Shown here one piece after another: positions 18,637-27,800 of a stretch of 64,000 bases of DNA. Origin of the DNA: an uncultured Selenomonadales bacterium (lineage in GTDB: Bacteria; Bacillota; Negativicutes; Selenomonadales; Selenomonadaceae); assembly GCA_946183785.1 (NCBI GenBank), contig CAMHCS010000001.1:80451-144450 (forward strand). Direction: 5' to 3'. Position numbers and translations under genes: made by a program. Every line of letters starts with the position of its first letter. Positions within the stretch are counted from its first letter, which is position 1. The notes beneath the pieces were generated by a model. That model was not told where the DNA came from. It ran no database searches and was given only the letters and a program-made list of their open reading frames with translations.

Positions 18637-18645
18637 AAAACCGGT

Positions 18646-19599
18646 ATGATGAAAAAATGGGTTGCGCTTTTCTGCGCCGCGCTGCTTGCGCTCGTCGTCG
18701 GCTGCGGAAAGGACGCGGGGCAGGGCCCGTCCGCGAAAAAGGACGGGAAGCCGGCGCTGACAGTGGGACTGATGCCCGATACGGACTCCGTCCCGTTCAT
18801 TATCGCGAGAGAGAAAGGCTTTTTTGAGGCGGAGGGCGTCGAGGTCACGCTCCGTCCGTTTAAGAGTGCGATGGACCGCGACGCGGCCATGCAGAGCGGA
18901 CAGCTGGACGGCGCGGTCTCCGACCTTCTGGCGGCGGCTTTCGCGCTGGAGGGCGGCTTTGACGTGCGCGTCACGTCTTCAACGGACGGCAGCTATCAGC
19001 TCGTGGCGGGGAAAGGCGTCCCCGTTTCCGACGTCCGTTCGCTGGCGGGCGCCGAGGTTGCCGTCTCCCGCAACACGATCATTGAGTATGTGACCGACCG
19101 GATCCTCGGGGAAAACAACATGGCCTCCGACGCGATCCAAAAGGTTTCCGTGCCGCAGATCCCCGCGCGGCTCGAAATGCTGCAGAACGGGAAGCTGACG
19201 GCGGCGACGCTGCCGGAGCCGATGGCGAGCGTGGCCGTAGCGAACGGCTGCAAATTCCTGACCGGCTCCGGGGAACTGGGGATCAATCCCGGCGTCATGC
19301 TGTTTTCCGCGAAGGCGGCGAAGGAGAAAAAAGACGCGGTGAAAGCGATGTACCGCGCCTACAATAAAGCCGTCGCATATTTGAAGTCTGCGCCGAGGGA
19401 AGAGTACATCGGCCTCGCCGTGGAAAAGGGCGGCTTCCCCGAGGCGGCAAGGCATGTGCTCAAGCTGCCCGACTATCGCCCTGTGTCGCTTCCGAAAGAG
19501 AAAGACGTGGAAGAGGTCATGCGCTGGCTTCGGGAGAAGGGGCTCGTCAAGAAAGAGTATAGTTACAAAACAGTCGTTGCGGAGGACTGTCTGCCGTGA
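18646..19599 (+). CDS. ABC transporter substrate-binding lipoprotein, NitT/TauT (NMT1-like) type
   Basis: 317 residues from the first ATG after GGAGG. The signal peptide ends in a lipobox LALVVGC (Cys about residue 20), so it is a target of LspA. The mature part has the periplasmic type II fold features of nitrate/taurine/thiamine-precursor binders: VGLMPDTDSVPFIIAREKGF, then FEAEGVEV. The ligand cannot be read from the sequence; no riboswitch or biosynthetic neighbour points to thiamine or sulfonate. Its stop overlaps the GTG start of the ATPase gene. Confidence 0.85.
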   Translation: MMKKWVALFCAALLALVVGCGKDAGQGPSAKKDGKPALTVGLMPDTDSVPFIIAREKGFFEAEGVEVTLRPFKSAMDRDAAMQSGQLDGAVSDLLAAAFALEGGFDVRVTSSTDGSYQLVAGKGVPVSDVRSLAGAEVAVSRNTIIEYVTDRILGENNMASDAIQKVSVPQIPARLEMLQNGKLTAATLPEPMASVAVANGCKFLTGSGELGINPGVMLFSAKAAKEKKDAVKAMYRAYNKAVAYLKSAPREEYIGLAVEKGGFPEAARHVLKLPDYRPVSLPKEKDVEEVMRWLREKGLVKKEYSYKTVVAEDCLP

Positions 19600-20345
19600 T
19601 CCGCGTCTCTGAGCTTTCGGCCTTTTACGGTACGGCGGAGGGCGGCAGGATCACGGCGCTGGAAAACGTCGGCCTTCATGTGCCGAGAGGCGGCACCTGC
19701 GCGATCATCGGCCCCTCCGGCTGTGGAAAATCGACGCTGCTCCGCATCCTTTCCGGTATCGCTTCGAACTACACCGGCGAGGTCTTGCTGGACGGGGCCC
19801 CCGTCGATCCGAAACGGCAGACGATCGGGTTCATTCCACAAAATTACGGTCTTTTGCCGTGGAAGACCGTAGCAGACAATATCCGCCTTTTATGGCGCGT
19901 CAGGCACCCGGAGACGCCGACGCCCCCCGACGAGGAAACGATGCTCGGGCGGCTCGGGCTCGGCGCTGAGCTTTTGACCCGTTTCCCGCGCGAGCTCTCG
20001 GGCGGGCAGCAGCAGCGGGCGAGCCTGGCCCGGGCGTTTTTGCTGCGGCCCGACGTCCTCCTGATGGACGAGCCATTTTCCGCACTGGACGCCATCACCC
20101 GCGAGGAAATGCAGGAAGTCTTCTTCTCGCTTTGGCGCGCGCAGGCGGTGACGACGGTCCTCGTCACCCATTACATCGAGGAGGCCCTTTACCTCGGGCA
20201 GACCATCGTCGTGCTTTCGGCGGCGCCGGGACGCGTCCGCGCCGTCGTGGAAAACCCGCTTTTTGCGCGCCGAGAGACCTCGGGGGAATTCGACGAGGAA
20301 AAGGCGCGGCTCCGCACGTGGCTGAGAGGGGAGGCGCGATCATGA
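19596..20345 (+). CDS. ABC transporter ATP-binding protein, NitT/TauT type
   Basis: 249 residues from a GTG overlapping the upstream stop (GTGA). Walker [10 protein letters not shown] (about 40), signature [14 protein letters not shown] (about 135), Walker [13 protein letters not shown] (about 155) and the H-loop [11 protein letters not shown] are all intact. It energises the permease encoded next, whose ATG overlaps this stop. Confidence 0.93.
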   Translation: MIRVSELSAFYGTAEGGRITALENVGLHVPRGGTCAIIGPSGCGKSTLLRILSGIASNYTGEVLLDGAPVDPKRQTIGFIPQNYGLLPWKTVADNIRLLWRVRHPETPTPPDEETMLGRLGLGAELLTRFPRELSGGQQQRASLARAFLLRPDVLLMDEPFSALDAITREEMQEVFFSLWRAQAVTTVLVTHYIEEALYLGQTIVVLSAAPGRVRAVVENPLFARRETSGEFDEEKARLRTWLRGEARS

Positions 20346-21082
20346 AAAATCGTTTTGCCGCCTCGTGCCTCGGCGCGGCCTTCCTGTTTCTCATCTGGCT
20401 CGCGTTGGCTGAGCTCGTCCAGCTGCCTGTCATTCCCTCGCCGCTTCGCGTCGCGGCGAACATCGGGGAGATTTTCCTCGACGGGATCGCCGTTCATTGC
20501 GTGTACAGCCTGGGGCGCATAATGGCGGGGCTGTTGCTTGCTGTCGCCGTCGGGCTGCCCCTCGGCGTGCTGATGGGCTGGTCGCGGCCTGCAGACAGAC
20601 TGCTGGCGCCTCTTGTCTATCTGACATATCCGACGCCGAAAATCGCGCTGCTGCCTGTCGTCATGCTGCTTTTCGGCCTCGGCGACATCTCGAAGACCGT
20701 CATGCTGTTCCTGATCCTCGTCTTTCAGATCGTCATCGCGGTGCGCGACGGCATCCGCGCCGTGCCCGAGGAGGTCTTCTACCCGCTGGCGTCGCTGGGC
20801 GCGCCGTTCCGAGTGATTCTTCGGGAAGTGCTGCTGCCCGCGTCGCTGCCGAAATTCATGACCGCGATCCGCGTGGCGATGGCGACGGCAATCTCCGTGC
20901 TGTTCTTCACCGAGACCTTCGGAACGCAGTACGGCATGGGCTACTTCATCATGGACGCGTGGCTCCGCGTCAATTATCTAGAAATGTACTCCGGCATCGT
21001 CGTATTGAGCGGCATGGGGCTCGTCCTGTTCGTCGCCCTCGACCTCGCCGAGCGTCATTTCTGTCGCTGGCAGTACAATTGA
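20342..21082 (+). CDS. ABC transporter permease, NitT/TauT type
   Basis: 246 residues from the ATG that overlaps the ATPase stop and follows GGGGAGG; the open frame extends upstream inside the ATPase gene but is a shadow there. About six membrane helices. The EAA loop that contacts the ATPase is GAPFRVILREVLLPASLP (about 160-177). It completes a three-gene importer. A strong terminator follows within 10 bp. Confidence 0.92.
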   Translation: MKNRFAASCLGAAFLFLIWLALAELVQLPVIPSPLRVAANIGEIFLDGIAVHCVYSLGRIMAGLLLAVAVGLPLGVLMGWSRPADRLLAPLVYLTYPTPKIALLPVVMLLFGLGDISKTVMLFLILVFQIVIAVRDGIRAVPEEVFYPLASLGAPFRVILREVLLPASLPKFMTAIRVAMATAISVLFFTETFGTQYGMGYFIMDAWLRVNYLEMYSGIVVLSGMGLVLFVALDLAERHFCRWQYN

Positions 21083-21088
21083 TTGTGT

Positions 21089-21139
21089 AAAAAAATCTCT
21101 TCACGCGCGGGCATGAGCCGCGCATGAAGAGATTTTTTT
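21089..21139. terminator. Strong bidirectional terminator
   Basis: AAAAAATCTCTTCA-CGCGCGG and CCGCGC-ATGAAGAGATTTTTTT form a long stem with A and T runs on both sides, just after the permease stop. Confidence 0.85.
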
Positions 21140-21162
21140 GACAGCCGCCTAGGCGAAAGGAA

Positions 21163-21198
21163 CCCCCATAAGTCAGATCCTTGGTCGACTTATGGGGG
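21163..21198 (-). terminator. Inverted repeat, probable terminator of the FliD-like gene
   Basis: CCCCCATAAGTC and GACTTATGGGGG are perfect 12-bp arms around a 12-nt loop. On the minus strand the arm is followed by TTCCTTTC, and it lies 16 bp after the FliD-like stop. Confidence 0.55.
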
Positions 21199-21213
21199 AG
21201 AAGTACAAGATCG

Positions 21214-22011
21214 TCAGGAATACATATTCAGCATCGAGCCCCGGGATTTGAAATCATTTTGCGCGGCGGCCGCCTTCGGGGAATACATCTCCTTTGCGGT
21301 GTCTTCGGCACGGCCGAGCGCGGAGGAGACGGACGGGAACAGGCGGTCTTTGTTGTGCTCCGCCAGCTTGATGCCCTTCTTTGCGCGGCCCGCAAGGCCG
21401 TCTTTTCCGAGCGCGTATTCCACGCTTTCCGGGCGGCTCTTCAGCGAGGCTTCCAGTCGCGCCGCGTTTACGTGCAGCCTTCCGTTCGAGTCGGCGGTCA
21501 CTCCAATGGCCGAAAATGTACCGACAGAGCGGGACGCATCGTTCAAGACCGACGAGAGAGAAGCAGTGTGCCCGGAAACGTCTTTGTTTTCCTTCAGGAA
21601 CTCGGTGAGCTCGTTGTACCTGTCGGCGAAATTTTCCACCGTACCGACAGATTCGCGCAGGGACTGCGTTTCCTGCTTTGGTTCCGAGGCGGCCTGCGCG
21701 GCTTTTTCCTCCTGCGCCTGATGCTGCATTTCAGCGCGCTGCTTCGCCTCCATAGAGGTCGCGGCTTCCTTTGCCTCGCGCAGCATGGTCCGCAGCTCGG
21801 TCTCAAAGCGGTTTTTCGAGTCGATGTATTCGGTCAGGAAATCGCTGAGTCCATTTACCGGCTTGAGCATCGGCGTCAATGAACCGGAATCGTCGTTTGC
21901 CCCGGCCAGCCCTCCGACAGCGCGGGACGTCTGGCTGGGCGCCGTGACGCCGTGAAGGGCGAGGGAGGTCATTTTGTTATCGGTGCCGGTCATGGCATTG
22001 ACCGTCAACAT
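21214..22011 (-). CDS. FliD-like / helical protein of unknown function
   Basis: 265 residues with GGAGGAG before the ATG; no signal peptide or membrane helix. The middle is Ala/Glu/Gln-rich coiled coil (about 75-115). The segment IGVTADSNGRLHVNAARLEA, followed by SLKSRPESVEYALGKDGLAG, closely resembles the C-terminal repeat of the flagellar cap protein FliD (G-N-L-x-D-x-x-L-x-A-L-x-x-x-P-x-x-V). It is too short for FliD, and no flagellar genes are nearby. It might be a FliD-like secreted or phase-variable cap paralogue. Function is not assigned. Confidence 0.6.
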   Translation of the reverse strand: MLTVNAMTGTDNKMTSLALHGVTAPSQTSRAVGGLAGANDDSGSLTPMLKPVNGLSDFLTEYIDSKNRFETELRTMLREAKEAATSMEAKQRAEMQHQAQEEKAAQAASEPKQETQSLRESVGTVENFADRYNELTEFLKENKDVSGHTASLSSVLNDASRSVGTFSAIGVTADSNGRLHVNAARLEASLKSRPESVEYALGKDGLAGRAKKGIKLAEHNKDRLFPSVSSALGRAEDTAKEMYSPKAAAAQNDFKSRGSMLNMYS

Positions 22012-22051
22012 TGCAGACTCCTCCTTTCATAAAACACTTTTGCTTACTACC

Positions 22052-22057
22052 ATTATA
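22052..22057 (-). promoter_or_regulatory. Putative -10 box of the FliD-like gene
   Basis: TATAAT on the minus strand, about 41 bp before the ATG. The matching -35 (TTTTCA, 16-nt spacing) is weak. Confidence 0.4.
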
Positions 22058-22110
22058 TCAAATTTTCGGAAAATGAAAAGGGGTTTTCTGAAAAAACTGC
22101 AATCAAAAAT

Positions 22111-22151
22111 AAAAATCTCCGTTGTCTCCAAAAAGAAGCAACGGAGATTTT
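22111..22151. terminator. Terminator after the CorC-like gene
   Basis: AAAATCTCCGTTG and CAACGGAGATTTT form a perfect 13-bp stem that starts at the base after the stop codon of the minus-strand gene; A and T runs flank it on both sides. Confidence 0.8.
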
Positions 22152-23456
22152 CTAAGCGGCAGGTTTTTTCCCTTGTATGACCATCAGTTTCGCGATGCGG
22201 GCGCGGTCGAGGCGCAGGATCTCAAAGGTGAATTCGTTCCAGACGCATTTTTCTCCGACTTTCGGGATATAGCCGAAGTAGGAGGTCAGGAAGCCGCCCA
22301 TCGTCTGGTAGTGGTCCTTGATTTCGTTCGGCAGCTCTTCAATGTCGAATTTCTCCTTGAAGTCGTCGATACTGCAAAGGCCGTCGATGTACCAGGAGTT
22401 TTCTGAGCGCGGCGTGATCTGCGGGTTTTCAGGCTCGTCCTGCCGCTCGATGTCGCCGATGATTTCCTCCGCGATGTCGCCGAGGGTGATGAAGCCAATG
22501 ACGCCGCCGTATTCGTCGAGGACGACGGCCTCGTGGACGCTGCTCTCGCGGAATTTTTCCAGCACGCGGAAGGTCTCCATCGCGCGGGGGATGAACATCG
22601 GCTTTTTGATGAACGAGGCGAGGTCGATTTTTTTTCCGTCAATAGAGGCGTTCAACAGGTCCTTCGCGTAGATGACGCCGAGGAAGTTGTCGAGACTGCC
22701 GTCGCCGACGGGAAAGACTGTGTCCGCGCTTTTCCTGATCAACCGGAGATTGTATTCCGCAGGATCTTCGATATCGAGCCAGTTCATTTGCAGGCGCGGC
22801 GTCATCAGCGAATAGGCTGTCTGGTCGCTCATGTGGAAAATGCGGTCGACCATGTCCTGCTCGGTTTTCTCGAAAATGCCGTCCTCCGTGCCCTGCTCGA
22901 TCAGATCCTTGACCTCGTCCTCCGTGACGGCGTCGTCGATCTGGGGATTGACGCCGATGAGCAGCATGACCGCGTTGGCGGAGGAGGAGAGGAAGCCGAC
23001 GAAAGGCCGCGCCAGCGTTTCCATGACGGAAAGCGCGCGGACGTTGCCCAGGAGGACGGTCTCCGGATCCTGCAGCGCGATCTTCTTCGGCAGGAACTCG
23101 CCGAACAGCAGACTGATATATGTGATCAGAAGAATGCTGACAGAGAGGGAGAAAGCTTCCGGGTGCGGCAGCGACGGAAAGGCGCCCGCGACGAGCGGAG
23201 CGGCCAATGTGCCCGCGGCGGCTCCCAGCAGGATGCTTGTAAACGCAATACCGATCTGCGAGGCGGCGATCAGCGTTTCGGGCGCGTCCAGCATATGGAG
23301 GATCTTTTGCGCCCTGCCGTCGCCACCTTCGGCATAATGCTCGAGACGGCTCTTCCGGCTTTCAGCGAGAGCTGTTTCGATCCGTGTAAAAAAAGCGCTC
23401 AAAACAACGCAGCCTATCATGAATACGCATAAAAGACCTATTTCGGTACTGTCCAC
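22152..23456 (-). CDS. CorC/HlyC-type membrane protein (DUF21-CBS-CorC_HlyC)
   Basis: 434 residues from a GTG preceded by GGAGGG. Order: DUF21 membrane domain (about 1-195, several helices), a CBS pair (about 205-335; SLMTPRLQMNWLDI opens the first, VLDEYGGVIGFITLGDIAEE closes the second) and a CorC_HlyC domain (about 350-430, WYIDGLCSIDDF). Relatives handle Mg2+ or other divalent ions (MpfA/CorB-like exporters); the name hemolysin is historical. It has its own promoter and terminator. Confidence 0.9.
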   Translation of the reverse strand: MDSTEIGLLCVFMIGCVVLSAFFTRIETALAESRKSRLEHYAEGGDGRAQKILHMLDAPETLIAASQIGIAFTSILLGAAAGTLAAPLVAGAFPSLPHPEAFSLSVSILLITYISLLFGEFLPKKIALQDPETVLLGNVRALSVMETLARPFVGFLSSSANAVMLLIGVNPQIDDAVTEDEVKDLIEQGTEDGIFEKTEQDMVDRIFHMSDQTAYSLMTPRLQMNWLDIEDPAEYNLRLIRKSADTVFPVGDGSLDNFLGVIYAKDLLNASIDGKKIDLASFIKKPMFIPRAMETFRVLEKFRESSVHEAVVLDEYGGVIGFITLGDIAEEIIGDIERQDEPENPQITPRSENSWYIDGLCSIDDFKEKFDIEELPNEIKDHYQTMGGFLTSYFGYIPKVGEKCVWNEFTFEILRLDRARIAKLMVIQGKKPAA

Positions 23457-23491
23457 TTTGTAAAATTCCCTCCAAGAAATATTATTTTATA

Positions 23492-23519
23492 ATTATATCA
23501 TATTCCGATACAGCGGCAA
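23492..23519 (-). promoter_or_regulatory. Promoter of the CorC-like gene
   Basis: Minus strand TTGCCG (23519-23514), 16-nt spacer, TATAAT (23497-23492), 36 bp before the GTG start. Confidence 0.65.
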
Positions 23520-23535
23520 AATTTTCTGTTCGTTT

Positions 23536-23564
23536 ATGACAAACGGCTGTATTTCAGGTATAAT
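23536..23564 (+). promoter_or_regulatory. Promoter of the TauE/SafE gene, touching a 168-bp element
   Basis: ATGACA (23536-23541), 17-nt spacer, TATAAT (23559-23564). The last T of the -10 box is the first base of the 168-bp element, so the element occupies the transcript start and leader. Confidence 0.6.
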
Positions 23565-23731
23565 TAAGGAAGCACTGAATAAGTCCCGCCGCGCCCCTGA
23601 CGGGTCTTTTTCCGTCATGCTGCGTCAAAGTGCTCTCGACGTAGCTCTGCTACGACTTCGAGCACTTTTCCTTGCCTGACGAAAAAATCCCTCGACAGGG
23701 CCACGACTTGACTTAATCAGTGCTTCCTTAA
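23564..23731 (+). mobile_element. 168-bp palindromic element, copy 4 (subfamily A)
   Basis: Identical to copy 1 over all 168 bp. It begins in the -10 box of the TauE gene promoter and ends 33 bp before that gene, so the transcript would start within it. Confidence 0.9.
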
Positions 23732-23763
23732 AAATACCGATTTTGTATGACGGGAGATAGGGT

Positions 23764-24528
23764 ATGGATTTTTTGGATTGGACGACGTTTCTGATCGTCT
23801 GTCCGCTGGTGGGCCTGGCGGGGTTCGTGGACGCGATCGGCGGCGGCGGCGGATTGATTTCGCTGCCCGCGTATGTGATCGCGGGGATTCCGATGCATCA
23901 GGCGATTGCGACGAATAAGCTGTCCTCGGCTTGCGGGACGACGCTGGCCGTGCTCCGCTTCTGGCGAAACGGCTTGATCAACATGAAGCTGGCGGGGCCG
24001 TCGGTGGCGGCGGCGATCGTCGGCTCCGCGCTCGGCGCGCGGATCTCGCTTTTGCTCGACGCGGCGGTGATGGAGCGCGGGCTTTATGTGGTGCTTCCGG
24101 TGACGGCGTTCATCGTGATGAACAAGTCGCTGTTCGGCGCCCATGAGGGCGAGCGCATCGTCCTTAACCGCCGTACTTATATTACGGCATGTGTTGCGGC
24201 TTTTGTCATCGGTATGTATGACGGCGCGTATGGCCCGGGGACGGGGACGTTCCTTATCATCGCGCTCACGGTGTTTGCGAAGATGGGCGTAGCGCCTGCG
24301 AACGCGCAGTCAAAGGTCATCAATCTGGCGACGAATGTTGCGTCGCTGGCGGTGTTCCTGCTGAGCGGGAACGTGCTGGTGACGCTTGGTCTTGCGGCGG
24401 CGGCCTGCAATATGATCGGCGGCTATCTTGGCGCGGGCCTCGTGATGCAGAAAGGCGCGAAGATCGTGAAGCCGATCATCTTGGCGGTGCTCGCGCTTCT
24501 TGCATTAAAATTGGCGGGCACATACTAA
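23764..24528 (+). CDS. TauE/SafE-family (TSUP) membrane permease
   Basis: 254 residues with about eight membrane helices in two halves. The first repeat opens with VGLAGFVDAIGGGGGLISLP and the second with FVIGMYDGAYGPGTGTFLII, the paired glycine-rich motifs of the family. Members export or import sulfite, sulfonates or other organic anions; the substrate cannot be read here. It is transcribed from a promoter that abuts a 168-bp element. The ileS leader follows. Confidence 0.88.
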   Translation: MDFLDWTTFLIVCPLVGLAGFVDAIGGGGGLISLPAYVIAGIPMHQAIATNKLSSACGTTLAVLRFWRNGLINMKLAGPSVAAAIVGSALGARISLLLDAAVMERGLYVVLPVTAFIVMNKSLFGAHEGERIVLNRRTYITACVAAFVIGMYDGAYGPGTGTFLIIALTVFAKMGVAPANAQSKVINLATNVASLAVFLLSGNVLVTLGLAAAACNMIGGYLGAGLVMQKGAKIVKPIILAVLALLALKLAGTY

Positions 24529-24534
24529 TTTTTA

Positions 24535-24563
24535 TTGAAAAAAAATTTGCGGTGTGGTATCAT
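24535..24563 (+). promoter_or_regulatory. ileS promoter
   Basis: TTGAAA (24535-24540), 17-nt spacer, TATCAT (24558-24563), directly upstream of the T-box leader. Confidence 0.7.
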
Positions 24564-24577
24564 ACAGCCGTTATATT

Positions 24578-24822
24578 GAAATTTGCGATGAGCGAGACAG
24601 TAAACGCGTGAGGAAAGGCAAAGAGAGCCGCGGTTGGTGAAAAGCGGTCCGAGTAGACGCGCGCGGAAGATCACTCGCGAGCAGCGGGCTGAAATTTTAG
24701 TAAGCCTTGCCGGAGTCCCCCGTTACAAGGATAGCATATCGTTTCAGATAGCTGTATGCGAAATAGGTGGTTATCAGTGGAGTGCATTTAAGTCTTCATC
24801 CTGTTTTGGGTGAAGGCTTTTT
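24578..24822 (+). promoter_or_regulatory. T-box leader specific for tRNA-Ile
   Basis: Stem I features are clear: an early GATGAGCGAGACAG, the AGAGAG bulge and the distal GGTTGGTGAAAAGCGG loop. The specifier triplet is ATC (24670-24672) in GGAAGATCACTC, an Ile codon. The antiterminator region holds AGGTGGTTATCA (24765-24776), a divergent T-box core that keeps the TGGT bulge expected for an A73 discriminator. A terminator (24794-24822, CTTCATCC / GGGTGAAG plus TTTTTT) lies just before ileS. Uncharged tRNA-Ile would allow readthrough. Confidence 0.9.
24794..24822 (+). terminator. T-box-controlled terminator before ileS
   Basis: CTTCATCC and GGGTGAAG form an 8-bp stem with one wobble pair, followed by GCTTTTTTATTT. 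It competes with the antiterminator of the T-box. Confidence 0.8.
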
Positions 24823-24846
24823 TATTTCAATTAGGAGGGAAACTCA

Positions 24847-27800
24847 GTGCTGTATCAAAAGGTAGACACGAATCTGAACTTTGTCGAGCGCGAGAAGGAG
24901 GTGCTCGATTTCTGGAAGGCGAACGGTATCGCGCAGAAGGCTGTGGACCAGCGCGAGGGCTGCGATACCTTCACGTTTTATGACGGGCCGCCTACGGCCA
25001 ACGGCAAGCCGCATATCGGGCACGTTTTGACCCGCGTCATCAAGGACATGCTGCCGCGCTATCAGTCCATGAAGGGAAAGCACGTCCTCAGGAAAGCCGG
25101 CTGGGACACCCACGGCCTGCCGGTGGAGCTGGAGGTCGAAAAGGCCCTCGGCATCAACGGCAAGGAGCAGATCGAGAGCTACGGCATTGAGCCGTTCATC
25201 AAGAAGTGCCGCGAGTCGGTCTGGCAGTACAAGAGCATGTGGGAGGAGTTCTCCGACGTGGTCGGCTTCTGGGCGGACATGGAGCACCCGTACATCACCT
25301 ATGAGAACGACTATATCGAGTCCGTCTGGTGGGCGCTGACGGAAATCTGGAAGAAGGGGCTGCTCTATAAGGGGCACAAGGTCGTCCCGTACTGCCCGCG
25401 CTGCGGCACGCCGCTTTCCTCTCACGAGGTGGCGCAGGGCTACAAGGACGTCAAGGAGCGCTCGGCCATCGTCAAGTTCAGGGTCAAAGACGAGGACGCT
25501 TACTTCCTCGCGTGGACGACGACGCCCTGGACGCTGCCGTCGAATCTCGCGCTCTGCGTGAATCCCGACGTCGACTATGTAAAGATCCGCGTAGGCGAGA
25601 CGGTTTATTATATGGCGGAGGCCCTTGTCGAGAGCGTGTTCGCGGACAGCGAGGAGCCGCGCGAGGTCTTGGGGCGCATGAAGGGCAAGGAGCTGGAGTA
25701 CCGCGAGTACGAGCCGCTCTATCCCTTCGCCGTCGGCAAGATCGACAAGAAAGCGTTTATCGTGACCTGCGACGGCTATGTGACCACCGAGGACGGCACG
25801 GGTATCGTCCACATGGCGCCGGCCTTCGGTGAAGACGACGGCCGTGTTTGCGCGAAGTACGACCTGGCCTTCGTGCAGTTCGTCGACGCCCACGGCAACA
25901 TGACCGAGGACACGGATTGGCCCGGCGTCTTCGTCAAGGACGCCGACCCGCTGATCCTGAAGGACCTGAAGATCTCCGGCAAGCTCCTGAAGGCGCCGGT
26001 GTTCGAGCACAGCTATCCGCACTGCTGGCGCTGCGACACGCCGCTGCTCTACTACGCACGGGAGTCGTGGTTCATCCGCATGACGGCGGTGCGTGACGAG
26101 CTGATCGCGAACAACGACACCGTGAACTGGATTCCGCCGACCATCGGCAAGGGCCGCTTCGGCGACTGGCTCGAGCATGTGCAGGATTGGGGCATCAGCC
26201 GCAACCGTTACTGGGGCACGCCGCTCAATATCTGGGAGTGCAAATGCGGCTGCCAGCATTCCGTCGGCTCCATCGAGGAGCTGAAATCCCTTTCCGACAA
26301 CTGCCCCGACGACATCGAGCTGCACCGTCCGTATATCGACAATGTGACCATCAAGTGCGAGAAGTGCGGCGGCGAGATGCACCGCGTGCCGGAAGTCATC
26401 GATTGCTGGTTCGACTCCGGTGCGATGCCCTTCGCCCAGTGGCATTACCCGTTCGAGAACAAGGAAATCTTCGACAATCGCTTCCCGGCGGACTTCATTT
26501 CCGAGGCCGTGGACCAGACGCGGGGCTGGTTCTATTCGCTGATCGCCATTTCCACGCTGCTGTTCAAGCAGTCCTCGTACAGGAACGTCATCGTGCTCGG
26601 CCATGTGCAGGACAAGGACGGGCAGAAGATGTCGAAGTCCAAGGGCAACGCCGTCGACCCGATGGACGCGTTGCGCCGCCACGGGGCCGACGCAATCCGC
26701 TGGTATTTCTATGAGAACAGTGCGCCCTGGCTGCCGAACCGTTATCATGACGCGGCGGTACAGGAAGGCCAGCGCAAATTCATGGGTACACTCTGGAACA
26801 CTTACGCGTTCTATGTGCTGTACGCGAACATTGACGACTTCGACCCGACGAAGCACACGCTGGACAAGTCGTCCCTCGGCGTCATGGACAAATGGATCCT
26901 GTCCCGGCTCAATACGATGGTCAAGGAAGTGGACGGCCATCTTTCTGCTTATCGCGTCACGGAGACGGCGAAAGTACTGCAGGAATTCGTCGAGGAGCTT
27001 TCCAACTGGTATGTGCGCCGCAGCCGCGAGCGGTTCTGGGCGAAGGGCATGGAGCAAGACAAGGTCAACGCCTACATGACGCTCTATACCGCGCTGACGA
27101 CGCTCGTCAAGGCCGCCGCGCCGATGGTGCCGTTCATCACCGAGAGCATTTACCGCAACCTCGTCTGCTCGGTGGACAAATCCGCGCCGGAGAGCGTCCA
27201 TCTCTGCGACTTCCCGCAGGCTGACGAATCGTTTATCGACGAAGCGCTGGAGAAAGACATGGAACTGGTGCTCGAGATCGTCGTGCTGGGCCGCGCCGCC
27301 CGCAACGAGGCGAATATCAAGAACCGCCAGCCGGTGGCCAATCTCTTCGTCAAGGCGGAGCGCACGCTGTCGCCGTATTTCGTCGAGGTCATCGAGAGCG
27401 AGCTGAACGTCAAGGCTGTCACCTTCAAGGATGACATGGAGGCGTATCTCTCGTACAGCTTCAAGCCGCAGTTCAAGGTGCTGGGGCCGAAGGCCGGAAA
27501 GCGCATGAGCGCCATCAAGAACGCGCTGGCGCAAGTGAACGGTCACGCGGCGAAAGCGGAGCTCGATTCGACGGGCAAGCTGCACCTCGACCTGGCCGAC
27601 GGCGGTATCGACCTTCTGCCGGAGGACGTGGAGGTCACGATGGCGCAGACCGAGGGCTATCTCTGCCAGCGATACGGCGGCGTGACGGTCGCCCTGGAGA
27701 CGACGCTGACGCCGGAGCTGATCGAGGAGGGCTTCGTCCGCGAGATCATCAGCAAGGTGCAGGTCATGCGCCGCGAAAACGGATTCGAAGTCACCGATCA

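Noticed and set aside
18646..21082. Assignment of the ABC importer to thiamine precursor, nitrate or taurine
   Set aside because: The family fits all of these; there is no TPP riboswitch or substrate-specific gene nearby to decide.
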